NCBI GenBank assembly: GCA_903923395.1
Contig: CAIXXM010000111.1
Location: 38,524-102,523 of the forward strand
Direction: 5' to 3'
DNA length: 64,000 nt
DNA from: an uncultured Acidobacteriia bacterium
GTDB taxonomy: Bacteria; Acidobacteriota; Terriglobia; Bryobacterales; Bryobacteraceae
Shown: positions 53,157 to 62,162 of the stretch, piece after piece
Position numbering within the stretch: position 1 is the first letter of the stretch
Layout of the letters: each line of letters begins with the position of its first letter
Position numbers and translations under genes: made by a program
The notes under the pieces: generated by a model
Seen by the model: only the letters and a program-made list of their open reading frames with translations
Databases searched by the model: none
What the model was told of the DNA's origin: nothing

Positions 53157-53860
53157 AGGAACTACGCGAATATACGATGGCCCGCGTCGGGCTGGGCCGG
53201 GCGGGGTCGAGTCTGGCTACCGGCGAAGTGCTTGCGTTTCAACTGGCCCACGCGCAGGCAAGGGATGCGGTTTATTGCGAACTGGATGTGCCGGGTCTAC
53301 AGATGGCGTGCCATGACGAGGGTTGGCAGACACTATTGCTGCGCAGTGCGGCGGCGGATCGTCAAACTTATCTGAAGCGTCCCGATTTGGGTCGGCGTCT
53401 TGCGGAGAACACAGCGCTGCAGGGTTCCGACGCGGACCTCTGCGTCGTGATTGCGGACGGCCTTTCCGCACTCGCCGCCAACCGCCATGCCGTGCCACTG
53501 CTGCGCGAACTGCTGCCATTGTTGCCGGATTGGAAGCTGTCCGCGGTTTGTTTGTTGCAACAGGGCCGGGTTGCGGCGGGAGATGAGATCGCTGCTGCCA
53601 TGCGGGCGCGGATGGTGCTGGTGCTGATTGGTGAACGCCCTGGGTTAAGTTCCCCGGATAGTCTCGGTGCCTATCTCACGTGGGATCCCTTCCCGGGCCG
53701 GAGTGACGCCGAACGCAACTGCATCTCAAACATTCATGCGGCCGGGCTTGGCTATCCCGAGGCCGCCCGGCGCCTGTCCGCACTGCTCTCCGCGGCCCGC
53801 CAGCAGCAATTGACGGGCGTGATGCTGAAGGAAAGGCTTGTCCTGCCGGCTGCCGGGTAG
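53153..53860 (+). CDS. eutC: Ethanolamine ammonia-lyase small subunit
   Basis: This 235-residue beta subunit completes the ethanolamine ammonia-lyase. Family landmarks are TMARVGLGRAGSSLATGEVLAFQLAHAQARDAV, YLKRPDLGRRL, VVIADGLSALA, the cobalamin-binding LIGERPGLSSPDSLGAYLT and RNCISNIHAAGLGY. The length is a little under the enteric homologues because of a shorter N-terminus. Its ATG overlaps the eutB stop. The gene ends 9 bases before a convergent thioredoxin-like gene. Confidence 0.95.
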   Translation: MKELREYTMARVGLGRAGSSLATGEVLAFQLAHAQARDAVYCELDVPGLQMACHDEGWQTLLLRSAAADRQTYLKRPDLGRRLAENTALQGSDADLCVVIADGLSALAANRHAVPLLRELLPLLPDWKLSAVCLLQQGRVAAGDEIAAAMRARMVLVLIGERPGLSSPDSLGAYLTWDPFPGRSDAERNCISNIHAAGLGYPEAARRLSALLSAARQQQLTGVMLKERLVLPAAG

Positions 53861-53869
53861 ATACTGTGC

Positions 53870-55081
53870 TTATTCGCGCGAGGTCTGCAGGTTCTCGCCC
53901 AGAAGCTTCTCGATCGTGGCCCGGTATTCTGCCGCCATCTCTTCATGCAAGGCTCCACTGGCACGCCCAGCGAACCCAGCGTGCACCGCGCGGACCTTGC
54001 CATCCCTGCCGAGGAAAAACGTCGTCGGCCAGGAGTTCAGATTCACTGCCTGGGGGATTTTCGCCTGGAGTTCCGATGGTTCTCCGGGAACGAGCACCGT
54101 ATATTCAATGCCGTACTGTTTGATGAACGCGTGCAGCCGCCCGAGATCCTGCAACTGTTCCTGCTCTTCGAAAGAAAGCCCCACGATCTCCAAGCCTTGC
54201 GCGCGGTATTCCTTGTAGAGTTGCGCCAGGAAGGGGGCTTCATCATGACAGTTCGGGCACCAGCTGCCGCCCAGAGCAACAATGACGACCTTGCCGCGGA
54301 ACTTCGGGTCGAGGTTCGTGACCGTTTGGCCTTGCAAGTCTTTGCCGCTGAAGCGGAAGGGCTGGGTGGGGTCCAGCACGCTGGTGTGCCGCGAAGGGTC
54401 GGCGGGCGCGGGCAGGCCTTTCGCCCGTGCAATGGATGACCGCACCGCAGTGTAGGTCTGCGTTCCATTCTGCGTCACCTGGAGCGTGCCGTCGCTCGCC
54501 GGTTTCAGTTCGAAGAGCGACGGCCTTGCCCCGGAGAAGTGGCTGAGCACGAACTTGCCGTCTTTCCACGTGCCGCTGAGCGCCCCTGTATCGCCGTCGA
54601 TCCGGAGCACTGCCGCCGTGACCTCCGGGCCCGACTGCCGTACGATCAACTTCCACGCCGATTCCCCCTTGGCACTGTGGACGCCGCCGATTTCCCAAAG
54701 CCCTGCAATGGAAGGAACATCCGCAGCCGTCAGCGCAGAGGGGACGAAGTGTTTTGCCTGGAACGCATAGCTGCCCCTCGAACCGCGATCATACGTGCCG
54801 GTCAATTGCCCGTCCTTCAGTTCCGCATGCAATGCCGTTGCGTAGTGGTCGAACTTCAGTTCGAGCGTCTTTCCATCGAAAGTACCCGCCGTGGAGGCCA
54901 CCCGTTCCTCTCCATTGAAGAAGAAGCCCTTTGCGGTGTTGCCCTTCGTCGAGAGCTCCATGCGGAAGGGAATGTCGAGCTGGTTGGCTTTGATCTGTGC
55001 GTCCCAAAGTCCATTGACGTCTTGTGCGAAGGCTGCGGTGGCGAGCAGGGCTGGCAGGGCGAGAAAGCGCATGAGTTTCAT
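53870..55081 (-). CDS. Secreted TlpA-like thioredoxin protein with N-terminal lipocalin-like part
   Basis: This 403-residue exported protein has a signal peptide (MKLMRFLALPALLATAAFA). A beta-rich N-terminal region (about 20-225) includes repeated units of the form GLWDAQI.../GLWEIGGVH. A TlpA/thioredoxin domain follows (about 240-385) with redox motif WCPNC in ALGGSWCPNCHDEAPFL, and cis-Pro in NSWPTTFFLG. It probably reduces or oxidises periplasmic disulfides. A TATAAT overlaps the first ATG (55085-55080), so translation may begin at the second ATG (55072) on a leaderless message. It is divergent from the second sulfatase. Confidence 0.88.
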   Translation of the reverse strand: MKLMRFLALPALLATAAFAQDVNGLWDAQIKANQLDIPFRMELSTKGNTAKGFFFNGEERVASTAGTFDGKTLELKFDHYATALHAELKDGQLTGTYDRGSRGSYAFQAKHFVPSALTAADVPSIAGLWEIGGVHSAKGESAWKLIVRQSGPEVTAAVLRIDGDTGALSGTWKDGKFVLSHFSGARPSLFELKPASDGTLQVTQNGTQTYTAVRSSIARAKGLPAPADPSRHTSVLDPTQPFRFSGKDLQGQTVTNLDPKFRGKVVIVALGGSWCPNCHDEAPFLAQLYKEYRAQGLEIVGLSFEEQEQLQDLGRLHAFIKQYGIEYTVLVPGEPSELQAKIPQAVNLNSWPTTFFLGRDGKVRAVHAGFAGRASGALHEEMAAEYRATIEKLLGENLQTSRE

Positions 55082-55123
55082 TATACCGATTTCCTATCGG
55101 AATAGATGTGTTTGCGGTGGGGA

Positions 55124-55146
55124 GGATTCACTGATACCGTGAATCC
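55124..55146. promoter_or_regulatory. Perfect 8-base inverted repeat before the second sulfatase
   Basis: GGATTCAC (55124-55131) and GTGAATCC (55139-55146) are exact complements with a 7-base centre. The site ends 5 bases before the TTG start at 55152. It could be an operator or an RNA hairpin that masks the start. The only Shine-Dalgarno-like bases (GGAGG, 55121-55125) overlap the left arm and are too far away. Confidence 0.5.
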
Positions 55147-55151
55147 CAGCT

Positions 55152-56630
55152 TTGAACCGTCGAACCTTCCTCAAAACCGCCACTCTTGCCGCCTCTGCCC
55201 CGTTGGTCTCCGCGCAAGCCAGACGCCCCAACCTGCTGCTCTTGATGTCAGACCAGCACCGTGGCGATTGTCTCGGCGTTGCAGGACACCCCGTTGTTCT
55301 GACGCCGAACCTGGACCGCCTGGCGAGGGGTGGTGCTTATTTCCCCTGTGCCTACTCCTCGACTCCCACGTGCACGCCGGCCAGGTCGGCGCTGCTGACC
55401 GGGATGTCGCCGTGGTCGCATGGCTTGCTGGGTTATGGGCAGGTGGCGGCGAAGTATTCCGTGGAAATGCCGCAGTTGATGCGGGATGCGGGTTACAACA
55501 CGCTGGGAATCGGCAAGATGCATTGGACGCCGCAGCGCGCGCTGCATGGTTTTCACCGCACGATTCTGGATGAATCCGGGCGCGAGGAATCACCGGGGTA
55601 CCGCAGCGATTACCGGAGTTGGCTGTTTTCCGAAGCACCAACTGTGAATCCGGAGCCAACGGGCATTGACTGGAACGGTTATGCGGCAAAACCGTGGCCG
55701 CTGGAAGAACGTCTGCATCCAACCGCGTGGGCCGCTGAGACTGCCATACATTTCCTGCGAACGGCGGAGGCTTCGAAGCCGTGGTTTCTGAAAGTATCCA
55801 TGGAGCGGCCACACAGTCCATATGACCCTCCTGCAAGGTGGTTTGAACATTACATGGCGGCAAAGTTGCCTCCGCCTGTCGCGGGCAAGTGGGCCGACAA
55901 GTACAAACCGAAATCCAGCGAAGGCTCTGCGCCGTGGCATGGCGAGTTCGATGCAGAGACGACCCGGCGGGCAAGGGCCGGTTATTTTGGGTCAGTCAGT
56001 TACGTCGATGAGCAGATGGGGCGGATCATCAAAGAACTCGAAGCCCTGGGACAATTGGAAAACACCTGCATCGTATTTCTTGCTGACCATGGCGACATGC
56101 TGGGTGACCATCACCTGTGGCGCAAGAGTTATGCCTACGAGCCGTCTGCAAGGATACCGATGATCGTGCATTGGCCCGGTGGCGGCTTTCATGGGCGCGT
56201 GTTGCGGAACCCGGTCGAGATACGCGACGTGCTGCCGACCTTATTGGAAGCCGCCGGAATCCCTATTCCAGAAGCTGTGGAAGGGAAGAGTTTGCTGGGT
56301 CCGGCGCGAAGGCCGGAGACGGAGTGGCGTAAGTGGATCGATCTGGAGCACGACCTCTGTTACAGTCCGGACAATCACTGGAACGCACTGACGGACGGGA
56401 AATGGAAGTATATCTTCCATGCGAAGTCCGGGGGGGAGCAGTTATTTCATCTGCAAGAAGATCCGATGGAAGTCACCGAGCGCAGGGATCCTGCCGTGCT
56501 GGCAGAGTGGCGGGCGCGCATGGTGGCTCATCTTGCGGTACGCGGGCCGAAGTGGGTGGAGGGCGGCAAGCTGCTGGTCAGGCCGGAATCGCAGCTTTAT
56601 TCGCCAAAGTATCCGAGATCTCCGCGTTGA
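55152..56630 (+). CDS. Exported type I sulfatase, second copy
   Basis: This 492-residue formylglycine-dependent sulfatase has a Tat-like signal (NRRTFLKTATLAASAPLVSA). Metal-binding LLLLMSDQHRGD, motif CTPAR with modified Cys 74, a central HSPYDPP segment, and FLADHGDMLGDHHLWRKSY with later ligands follow. It is only distantly like the sulfatase at 28160, so the two probably have different substrates. The TTG start at 55152 is the only start consistent with the signal. A perfect inverted repeat sits just upstream. Its last 53 bases overlap the convergent GlpD-like gene. Confidence 0.9.
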   Translation: MNRRTFLKTATLAASAPLVSAQARRPNLLLLMSDQHRGDCLGVAGHPVVLTPNLDRLARGGAYFPCAYSSTPTCTPARSALLTGMSPWSHGLLGYGQVAAKYSVEMPQLMRDAGYNTLGIGKMHWTPQRALHGFHRTILDESGREESPGYRSDYRSWLFSEAPTVNPEPTGIDWNGYAAKPWPLEERLHPTAWAAETAIHFLRTAEASKPWFLKVSMERPHSPYDPPARWFEHYMAAKLPPPVAGKWADKYKPKSSEGSAPWHGEFDAETTRRARAGYFGSVSYVDEQMGRIIKELEALGQLENTCIVFLADHGDMLGDHHLWRKSYAYEPSARIPMIVHWPGGGFHGRVLRNPVEIRDVLPTLLEAAGIPIPEAVEGKSLLGPARRPETEWRKWIDLEHDLCYSPDNHWNALTDGKWKYIFHAKSGGEQLFHLQEDPMEVTERRDPAVLAEWRARMVAHLAVRGPKWVEGGKLLVRPESQLYSPKYPRSPR

Positions 56631-57972
56631 TGCGTGAAGCATCCCAGCCGAGCAGGCTACCCATGGTTTCGGCGAGTGGGCGAAGCCAGGCTGGATTGAT
56701 TTTATTCTCGTGACCCCAGTACGTCGAGATATAGAGTAAGTCAGGCAGTTTGCGTGCGTGCTCTCTGACGACCGCCTTTTCGATGCGGGCTGCCGTGCCA
56801 GCGGGAGTTGGTGCGATCTGCAGAGGAACATCGGCGGTCCTGCAGGGTAAGTTCTTGCCCGGGCGGAGTTCGGAAACCAAGAGATCCGTCATTTCTTCAG
56901 CCATGGCGCGGTAAGTTGTATATTTCCCGCCGGCAATATGATGGATCCCGTCAGCAGTCTGCCAGATCTTATGTTCCCGGCTGGTGGAAGTGGCGGACTT
57001 ACCTTCCTCTTTAATCAACGGGCGGAGTGAACTGTAACTTGCGACGGCCTTGCCTGTGTAAGCAGGGAAAAGGCGGTGGACGATGCGGGTGAGATATGCT
57101 TCCTCGCCGGCGGAGATCTCGACATTGTCCGCACCGGTTTGATGGTCAATATCGGTGGTTCCCACGAGGGTCAGGTCATGATTCTCGCCCCAGGGAATGA
57201 AGAAGATGATACGGCCCTGTTCATCGAAGTAACTGATGGCTTCCGTGCCCTGCTGTATCCGGGGGAAGATCAGATGCGAGCCGCGCACCAGCCGCAAAGG
57301 CGCTCCGGTGGACCAGGCACCGGAGGCGTCCACCATCTGCTTTGCTCGAATCGAAAAGCTTTCCCCGGTAAGTTGATCGGTCGCCAGACCCCCTGGCGTA
57401 ACAGCAACATAATTCGCCACCGCCGCGCCGCGTGCTTCGGCATCCAGAATGTTTTCGAGCGTCAGTCTGGCGGAGTGCACCTTGCAGTCATAGAACAGCA
57501 AGCCGGCGCGCAGACCGTCTTGCCACAGGCCGGGTTCCAGAGACTGCACTCTTGCCTGGGAGAGCGCCCTGTGGTTTCCAATGCCCTTCGAGCCTGCGAG
57601 CAGATCATAGAGCATCAGCCCTGCGCCATAAAACCAACGGTCGATGGCACCGTAACAGGGGATCAGGAATTGCAGCGGCTCCACCAGTTCCGGGGCAATC
57701 TTGAGCAACGCGGCACGCTCGTGCAGAGCCTCTTTGACCAGCGGGAATTCCAGATACTTCAGATACCGCAACCCGCCATGGATCAACTGGGAATTGCGTC
57801 CGCTGGTGCCGGAGGAAAAGTGCCCTTTATCCACCAGAGCCACGCGCAGTGAGGGGTCGCGGAGCATCAAATCGCGGGCGATGCCGGCACCGTTGATACC
57901 GCCGCCAACAATCAAGACGTCGAAGGTCTCTGTCCGCAGGCGGGCGAGGCTCTGTTGGCGTGGATCGGTCAT
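56578..57972 (-). CDS. glpD: FAD-dependent glycerol-3-phosphate dehydrogenase-like protein
   Basis: This 464-residue flavoenzyme of the GlpD/DAO family has the dinucleotide loop VLIVGGGINGAGIARDLMLRD at about residues 19-39, then FSSGTSGRNSQLIHGGLRYLK, YHD-like LFYDCKVHSARLTLEN and GTTDIDH. The late segment GGKYTTYRAMAEEMTDLL is typical of GlpD. It is shorter than E. coli GlpD (about 500) at the C-terminus. It would feed electrons from glycerol-3-phosphate into the respiratory chain. Its start overlaps the amidohydrolase stop (ATGA at 57969-57972). No glpF or glpK is present. Confidence 0.88.
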   Translation of the reverse strand: MTDPRQQSLARLRTETFDVLIVGGGINGAGIARDLMLRDPSLRVALVDKGHFSSGTSGRNSQLIHGGLRYLKYLEFPLVKEALHERAALLKIAPELVEPLQFLIPCYGAIDRWFYGAGLMLYDLLAGSKGIGNHRALSQARVQSLEPGLWQDGLRAGLLFYDCKVHSARLTLENILDAEARGAAVANYVAVTPGGLATDQLTGESFSIRAKQMVDASGAWSTGAPLRLVRGSHLIFPRIQQGTEAISYFDEQGRIIFFIPWGENHDLTLVGTTDIDHQTGADNVEISAGEEAYLTRIVHRLFPAYTGKAVASYSSLRPLIKEEGKSATSTSREHKIWQTADGIHHIAGGKYTTYRAMAEEMTDLLVSELRPGKNLPCRTADVPLQIAPTPAGTAARIEKAVVREHARKLPDLLYISTYWGHENKINPAWLRPLAETMGSLLGWDASRINAEISDTLANKAAIPA

Positions 57973-58808
57973 GTTTTCAGTCCATAGAATTTCACTGCGG
58001 TCTCACCAAGAATCTGTTCGCGGATCGCCTGTGGCAAAGGTCCGCAAGCCTGTGTGAAGGCGGCGAGCACGGCCTTCCAACTTCCCGCGAGCAGGCAGAC
58101 GGGCCAATCGCTGCCGAACATCAGACGGTCCGGCGGAAAGAGGCTAAGTACGTGTTGGACGTACGGCATGAGTTGCGCGGAGTTCCAGTTGGTGTGGTCG
58201 GCTTCAGTGATCATGCCGGAGAGTTTGCAGTGCATGCCGGGAATCTTTGCCACGGTCTCGAGGTCGCGTGCCCAGGGTTCTAACGTGCCGTCCTTGATGA
58301 GTGGTTTTGCGATGTGGTCGATCACGAAACGCAGGCCGGGCACTTTGTCCGCCAACTCTGGAATCAAGGGCAGGTGCGGCGGGCGGAGCAGCAGGTCATA
58401 GGGGATATCGCGCGAGGCCAGTTCGCGCAACCCGCGGATGACGTCATCCCGCAACAGCCAATGTAAGTCCGGTTCATCATGGACAATGTGCCGCACGCCG
58501 CTGAAGCGTGGATATTGCAGGCACTGATCGAGGGTCCTGCCCACGTCAGGGTCAGTCAGGTCCACCCAGGCGACGACACCCTTGACGAAATCGTTGTCCC
58601 TGGCCAGTTCCAGCAGCCACCAGGTTTCCTCGATCAGGCTGTTGGCCTGCACCACGACGCAGCCATCAAAGTTCGCGGCCTGGAGGTGAGGCCAAAGGTC
58701 AGCAGGTAAGTAATTGCGCCGGAGTACGGAAGTTTCGTCGTCCGGCATCCAGGGGTAACGGAAACGGGAGATGTCCCAGAAATGCTGGTGTGAATCGATG
58801 CGCACCAC
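57969..58808 (-). CDS. Amidohydrolase-2 family hydrolase (fuconolactonase-like)
   Basis: This 279-residue TIM-barrel hydrolase matches the amidohydrolase-2 group. The opening metal motif is RIDSHQHFWD (His 7, His 9), followed by VVVQANSLIEETWWLL, GVRHIVHDEPD, FVIDHIAKPLI and GSDWPVCLLAG, which supplies the catalytic Asp. Similar enzymes hydrolyse sugar lactones such as L-fucono-1,5-lactone. The start is a GTG at 58808, with a second GTG 3 bases on. It lies upstream of and is coupled to the GlpD-like gene and is divergent from the NHL-propeller gene. Confidence 0.88.
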   Translation of the reverse strand: MVRIDSHQHFWDISRFRYPWMPDDETSVLRRNYLPADLWPHLQAANFDGCVVVQANSLIEETWWLLELARDNDFVKGVVAWVDLTDPDVGRTLDQCLQYPRFSGVRHIVHDEPDLHWLLRDDVIRGLRELASRDIPYDLLLRPPHLPLIPELADKVPGLRFVIDHIAKPLIKDGTLEPWARDLETVAKIPGMHCKLSGMITEADHTNWNSAQLMPYVQHVLSLFPPDRLMFGSDWPVCLLAGSWKAVLAAFTQACGPLPQAIREQILGETAVKFYGLKT

Positions 58809-58823
58809 CTCATATTACTGATA

Positions 58824-58833
58824 AACAGCTGTT
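58824..58833. promoter_or_regulatory. 10-base palindrome between the amidohydrolase and NHL genes
   Basis: AACAGCTGTT is a perfect palindrome in the 41-base gap between divergent start codons. It is short and could occur by chance. A GATAGT (58836-58841) that could be a -10 for the NHL gene follows it. Confidence 0.25.
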
Positions 58834-58849
58834 GTGATAGTCTCTACCC

Positions 58850-59890
58850 ATGGCTTTTTCCCGCCGAACCTTTCTTGCCGGGCTGAGTGCCCCTGCCGTT
58901 GCCCCGATTATCCTGGGGGCTGCCAATAAATCCGGGTCCGCCAAACCCGTGATTGGAACAGGTGCCCACACCTATGAAGTGACGCACGATTGGGGGGAAT
59001 TGCCCGCCGAAATCCAATACGGCAACACGCATGGCGTGGTGGAAGATTCCCAGGGCCACATCTACATCCATCACACGGTGAACAAAGCCAGCCAGAGCCA
59101 TGATTCGATGGTGGTGTTTGACAAAAATGGCAAGTTTGTGAAGAGCTGGGGCCCGGAATTGATGGGCGGCGCTCACGGCCTGCATATCCATAAAGAAGGC
59201 AAGCAGGAGTTCCTTTACCTCTGCGACACCAAGCGCTCTGTGGTGGTGAAAAGCACGCTGAACGGGGAAGTGGTGTGGAGTATCGGCTATCCCGAAGAAT
59301 CAGAAGCCTACAAGCCGAATGCGCAAGGCAAGAAGATTGCCTACAAGCCCACGAATCTGGCGATTGCCCCGAACGGGGATATCTATGTGGGTGACGGCTA
59401 CGGCTCCAGCTATATCAATCAATACACGAAGGATGGCAAGTACATCCGCACGTTCGGTGGCAAAGGCAAAGAAGCCGGGAAGCTCGATTGTCCGCACGGC
59501 ATAATTGTGGACACGCGCGGCAAGACGCCGATTCTGACCGTGGCTGACCGCGGCAATGCCCGTATCCAGCGCTTTACCCTGGATGGGCAGCACATGGATT
59601 TCGTGGATGGCACCAAACAGCCCTGCCACTTCAACACGTTCAAGAATGGCGACACGGTTGTGCCTGATCTGGGGGCGCGCGTAACGCTGCTCGACAAGAA
59701 CAATCAGGTAATTGAACACCTGGGGGACGATTCGGCAAGTGAATACCGCAAGGTGAGAACCATGACGCGCGATAAATTCACGCCCGGAAAATTCGTTTGT
59801 CCGCACGGTGCGTGCTTCGACCATGCCGGGAACATCTTTGTGGTCGAGTGGGTGGAAGTGGGCCGCGTGACCAAGCTGCGTAAAGTATAG
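58850..59890 (+). CDS. Tat-exported NHL-repeat propeller protein
   Basis: This 346-residue protein has a Tat-type signal (SRRTFLAGLSAPAVAPIIL). A six-bladed propeller of NHL-type repeats follows, visible as HGVVEDSQGHIYIHH, GAHGLHIHKEGKQEFLYL, NLAIAPNGDIYVGDGYG, CPHGIIVDTRG and CPHGACFDHAGNIFVVEW. No catalytic residues are evident, although peptidylglycine lyase-like and SMP-30-like enzymes share this fold. It is followed after 2 bases by an SDR gene on the same strand. Confidence 0.87.
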   Translation: MAFSRRTFLAGLSAPAVAPIILGAANKSGSAKPVIGTGAHTYEVTHDWGELPAEIQYGNTHGVVEDSQGHIYIHHTVNKASQSHDSMVVFDKNGKFVKSWGPELMGGAHGLHIHKEGKQEFLYLCDTKRSVVVKSTLNGEVVWSIGYPEESEAYKPNAQGKKIAYKPTNLAIAPNGDIYVGDGYGSSYINQYTKDGKYIRTFGGKGKEAGKLDCPHGIIVDTRGKTPILTVADRGNARIQRFTLDGQHMDFVDGTKQPCHFNTFKNGDTVVPDLGARVTLLDKNNQVIEHLGDDSASEYRKVRTMTRDKFTPGKFVCPHGACFDHAGNIFVVEWVEVGRVTKLRKV

Positions 59891-59892
59891 GA

Positions 59893-60699
59893 TTGACTCC
59901 TGTTCTGATTCTTGGCTGCGGCTTCACGGGAATTCGTGCCGCAAAAATGCTGCTTTCCCGCGGGTATGAGGTCACAGCCCTCGTCCGCGACCCCTCCCGG
60001 CTGGACGCGTTGCGTTCGCTCGGGGCCCGCGTGGAAGCTTGGCATTTAACACCGCCTTCCCTGCTGCCTGCGCTCGCGCACGGAGCCCTCGTGTTGCATT
60101 CCGTACCGGATATCCCGGACAGCGAGCGTTCCGTATTTCGTGATTACCTCACCAGTTTGCGTCCGTCGCGGGTCGTGTATCTTTCGACCACGGGGGTTTA
60201 TGGCCGTCATGAAGTAGTTTCGGCTTCGACCCCGGTGGATCCGTTTGACGAAAAGAGTGCGCGGCGGCTGGATGAGGAGCAGTTCGTACAGGCGGGGCCG
60301 TGGAGTTCGTTGATCCTCCGTCCGGCTGCGATCTATGGGCCGGGCAGGGGAGTGCACATTCACATTCGGAACGGCAGGGAACCCCGTTCACAGGGGGGCA
60401 TGGTCAGCCGGATTCATGCCGACGATTTAGCCCGCATCGCAGTGGAGGGGTTGCTCTCGGACTGCACGGGAGCCTGGCCGGTTGCCGACGACCTTCCCGC
60501 TTCGAGTATTGAAGTGGCGGGCTTCTGCCGCCAACTCTTTGGTTTGGATACGCCGGAGGCCCCGCCAGCCCAGACGTTCACCATTGCCGGACGTCGGGTG
60601 GATGGGACCGCGATTCGGGAGCGGCTTGGCGTAACGCTGCACTATCCCGATTACCGGGCTGGAATCAGAGCGTGTATAGAAGCAGAGGCCTCCGCTTAA
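59893..60699 (+). CDS. NAD(P)-dependent epimerase/dehydratase-like SDR
   Basis: This 268-residue atypical short-chain dehydrogenase has the binding loop LILGCGFTGIRAAKMLLSRG. The segment VVYLSTTGVYGRH has the Ser/Tyr region, and ILRPAAIYGPGRG is typical of the YeeZ-like extended SDR. A canonical YxxxK is not obvious; the Tyr is in GVYGRH. It may act as an NAD(P)-binding reductase or isomerase. The start is a TTG at 59893 only 2 bases after the NHL stop. The end overlaps the convergent membrane-protein gene by 4 bases. Confidence 0.85.
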   Translation: MTPVLILGCGFTGIRAAKMLLSRGYEVTALVRDPSRLDALRSLGARVEAWHLTPPSLLPALAHGALVLHSVPDIPDSERSVFRDYLTSLRPSRVVYLSTTGVYGRHEVVSASTPVDPFDEKSARRLDEEQFVQAGPWSSLILRPAAIYGPGRGVHIHIRNGREPRSQGGMVSRIHADDLARIAVEGLLSDCTGAWPVADDLPASSIEVAGFCRQLFGLDTPEAPPAQTFTIAGRRVDGTAIRERLGVTLHYPDYRAGIRACIEAEASA

Positions 60700-61208
60700 G
60701 CAGCGGCAGGTGGGAGTGAGGCGGAAACGGCCTTCAGGGTCTCGATGGACTGGAGCAGTCCGGAGACATCCACCTTGCCGATGCCGATCACATGCAGGGC
60801 GAGATGAAACTCGATCTGCAACAGCGACCGGATCAAAAGGAAGCGGTTCACGGCAACTGCGCGGAGCAGATCCGGGCGCTCGACCTCCGACATGAGGATC
60901 CGCATGCGGAGACCTGCCAGCAGTCGGGAATAATCTTTCACCAGCGATCGGAGATAGCGGCGGAACACCGTCCGCCGGTTGGACCGTGCCTTCCGGATCA
61001 CGTCCGCCGGACAACCTGACTCCGCCAGATATTGGAAGTCCCGCTCATCGAGCAGGCGCAACATCGGACGGTAATGTTCCACGCCCGGGATTGCCGTCAA
61101 GGCTGTGGAATTGGTGCGCAATACGTTGATATGGCGGGCTAAAAAGAAGAGGGCCAGGCCAAATCCAGCAGCAAGAAAAGAGGGAACTATCGCGATGAGC
61201 GTATCCAT
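60696..61208 (-). CDS. Hypothetical protein with one N-terminal membrane helix
   Basis: This 170-residue protein of unknown function has one membrane helix (about 4-24, LIAIVPSFLAAGFGLALFFL) and a helical, Arg-rich cytoplasmic part (NRRTVFRRYLRSLVKDYSRL, VNRFLLIRSLLQIEFHLALH). The ATG at 61208 has GGA about 9 bases upstream and begins MDTLIAIV; an ATG at 61217 and one at 61259 are also in frame. I do not recognise a family. It follows another membrane-protein gene by 120 bases on the same strand; the two may be functionally linked. Confidence 0.65.
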   Translation of the reverse strand: MDTLIAIVPSFLAAGFGLALFFLARHINVLRTNSTALTAIPGVEHYRPMLRLLDERDFQYLAESGCPADVIRKARSNRRTVFRRYLRSLVKDYSRLLAGLRMRILMSEVERPDLLRAVAVNRFLLIRSLLQIEFHLALHVIGIGKVDVSGLLQSIETLKAVSASLPPAAA

Positions 61209-61328
61209 TATGTACATTCCAGTTGAAATGAGAATACCGGATGTTACAGTACGAATCAAGTCTAAATATGGAAAGAAGCCGAAGAATTGCGTCCGCAGTG
61301 CCGGGGTATTAAGAAAGTATTGCGGATG

Positions 61329-62108
61329 TTAATGCCGCGTGGCACCGCTCAGAAGTCTGTTGAGGCTTTCCAGCTGGGAGAGTAATTCCTCTTCGGATTC
61401 CACGTTGGGGCGAACGGAAGGTACAGTATCCTTGGCTGCGGGCTGCAGCAGGAGAGTCCAGCAAATCAAACAAATGATGCTCACAATGACCTGCGCGAGG
61501 TTCAGAGAAGGATCAGCCATACGGTCCCTGCTTGTGGTTTGAATCACCTGGACCACGGCTTGCGAAAGAAACATCGTACAGAAAAGACTGCAGGAGACCG
61601 TAAAATTCCGAGGCAATTGCAGCGGGTAGCGGGAGAGGAAAAATAGAATGACGAGGATGAAGAGCACCAGGGTAAAAACCGTGGATCTCTCCATAATCAA
61701 CATGTAGTATGAGGGCCCTTTTTTCCCTTCGTACCTGCCCACCAGAGCCGGGAGCAGGTAGCTGAGTGTCACTACCAGTGTGACGGCCACGTACATGGCA
61801 GTCCGCCCGACGTTCCGGATCGCCGGGTAGCGGGAAAAGACCATATTGAACATTTCTCTGACTGCGGCCACCATCAGCACAGCGTCAATGGGTATACCTG
61901 TAAGGAACATCCAGGTATAGCCGGGCTGGTAGTACGAGAGTAAAAAGTAGGTGCCGAGGCTCAGTATGGCCGTCCAGAGCTGCCACAGCGCCATCGCCTT
62001 CATGGTTCCCGCGAGATGAAAATGCGAAAGCCGCCACGCCACAAGAATGGCGCAGGCGGCTTGCAGGAGTTGCATGATGGTGGTGACTTGTCCGATTGGC
62101 ATCCACAT
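61329..62108 (-). CDS. Polytopic membrane protein, possible seven-helix
   Basis: This 259-residue integral membrane protein has seven predicted helices (about 8-27, 38-58, 67-85, 103-124, 138-158, 170-190 and 202-223). A charged C-terminal tail (about 228-259) looks cytoplasmic (SEEELLSQLESLNRLL). I do not recognise the family; proteins of this size and layout recur in Acidobacteriota without known function. The ATG at 62108 is used, and a second ATG 6 bases on is equally possible. It lies 54 bases downstream of the small repeat-peptide gene. Confidence 0.72.
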   Translation of the reverse strand: MWMPIGQVTTIMQLLQAACAILVAWRLSHFHLAGTMKAMALWQLWTAILSLGTYFLLSYYQPGYTWMFLTGIPIDAVLMVAAVREMFNMVFSRYPAIRNVGRTAMYVAVTLVVTLSYLLPALVGRYEGKKGPSYYMLIMERSTVFTLVLFILVILFFLSRYPLQLPRNFTVSCSLFCTMFLSQAVVQVIQTTSRDRMADPSLNLAQVIVSIICLICWTLLLQPAAKDTVPSVRPNVESEEELLSQLESLNRLLSGATRH

Positions 62109-62162
62109 CTGCTTAGACGGAGTCAGTCTAGCACTGGCGCAGGGCCAGCCGCGGCCTGTATG

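Noticed and set aside
50404..53860. Ethanolamine-utilisation microcompartment locus
   Set aside because: No shell proteins, EutE, EutG or EutA genes are present; only the permease and the lyase subunits are.
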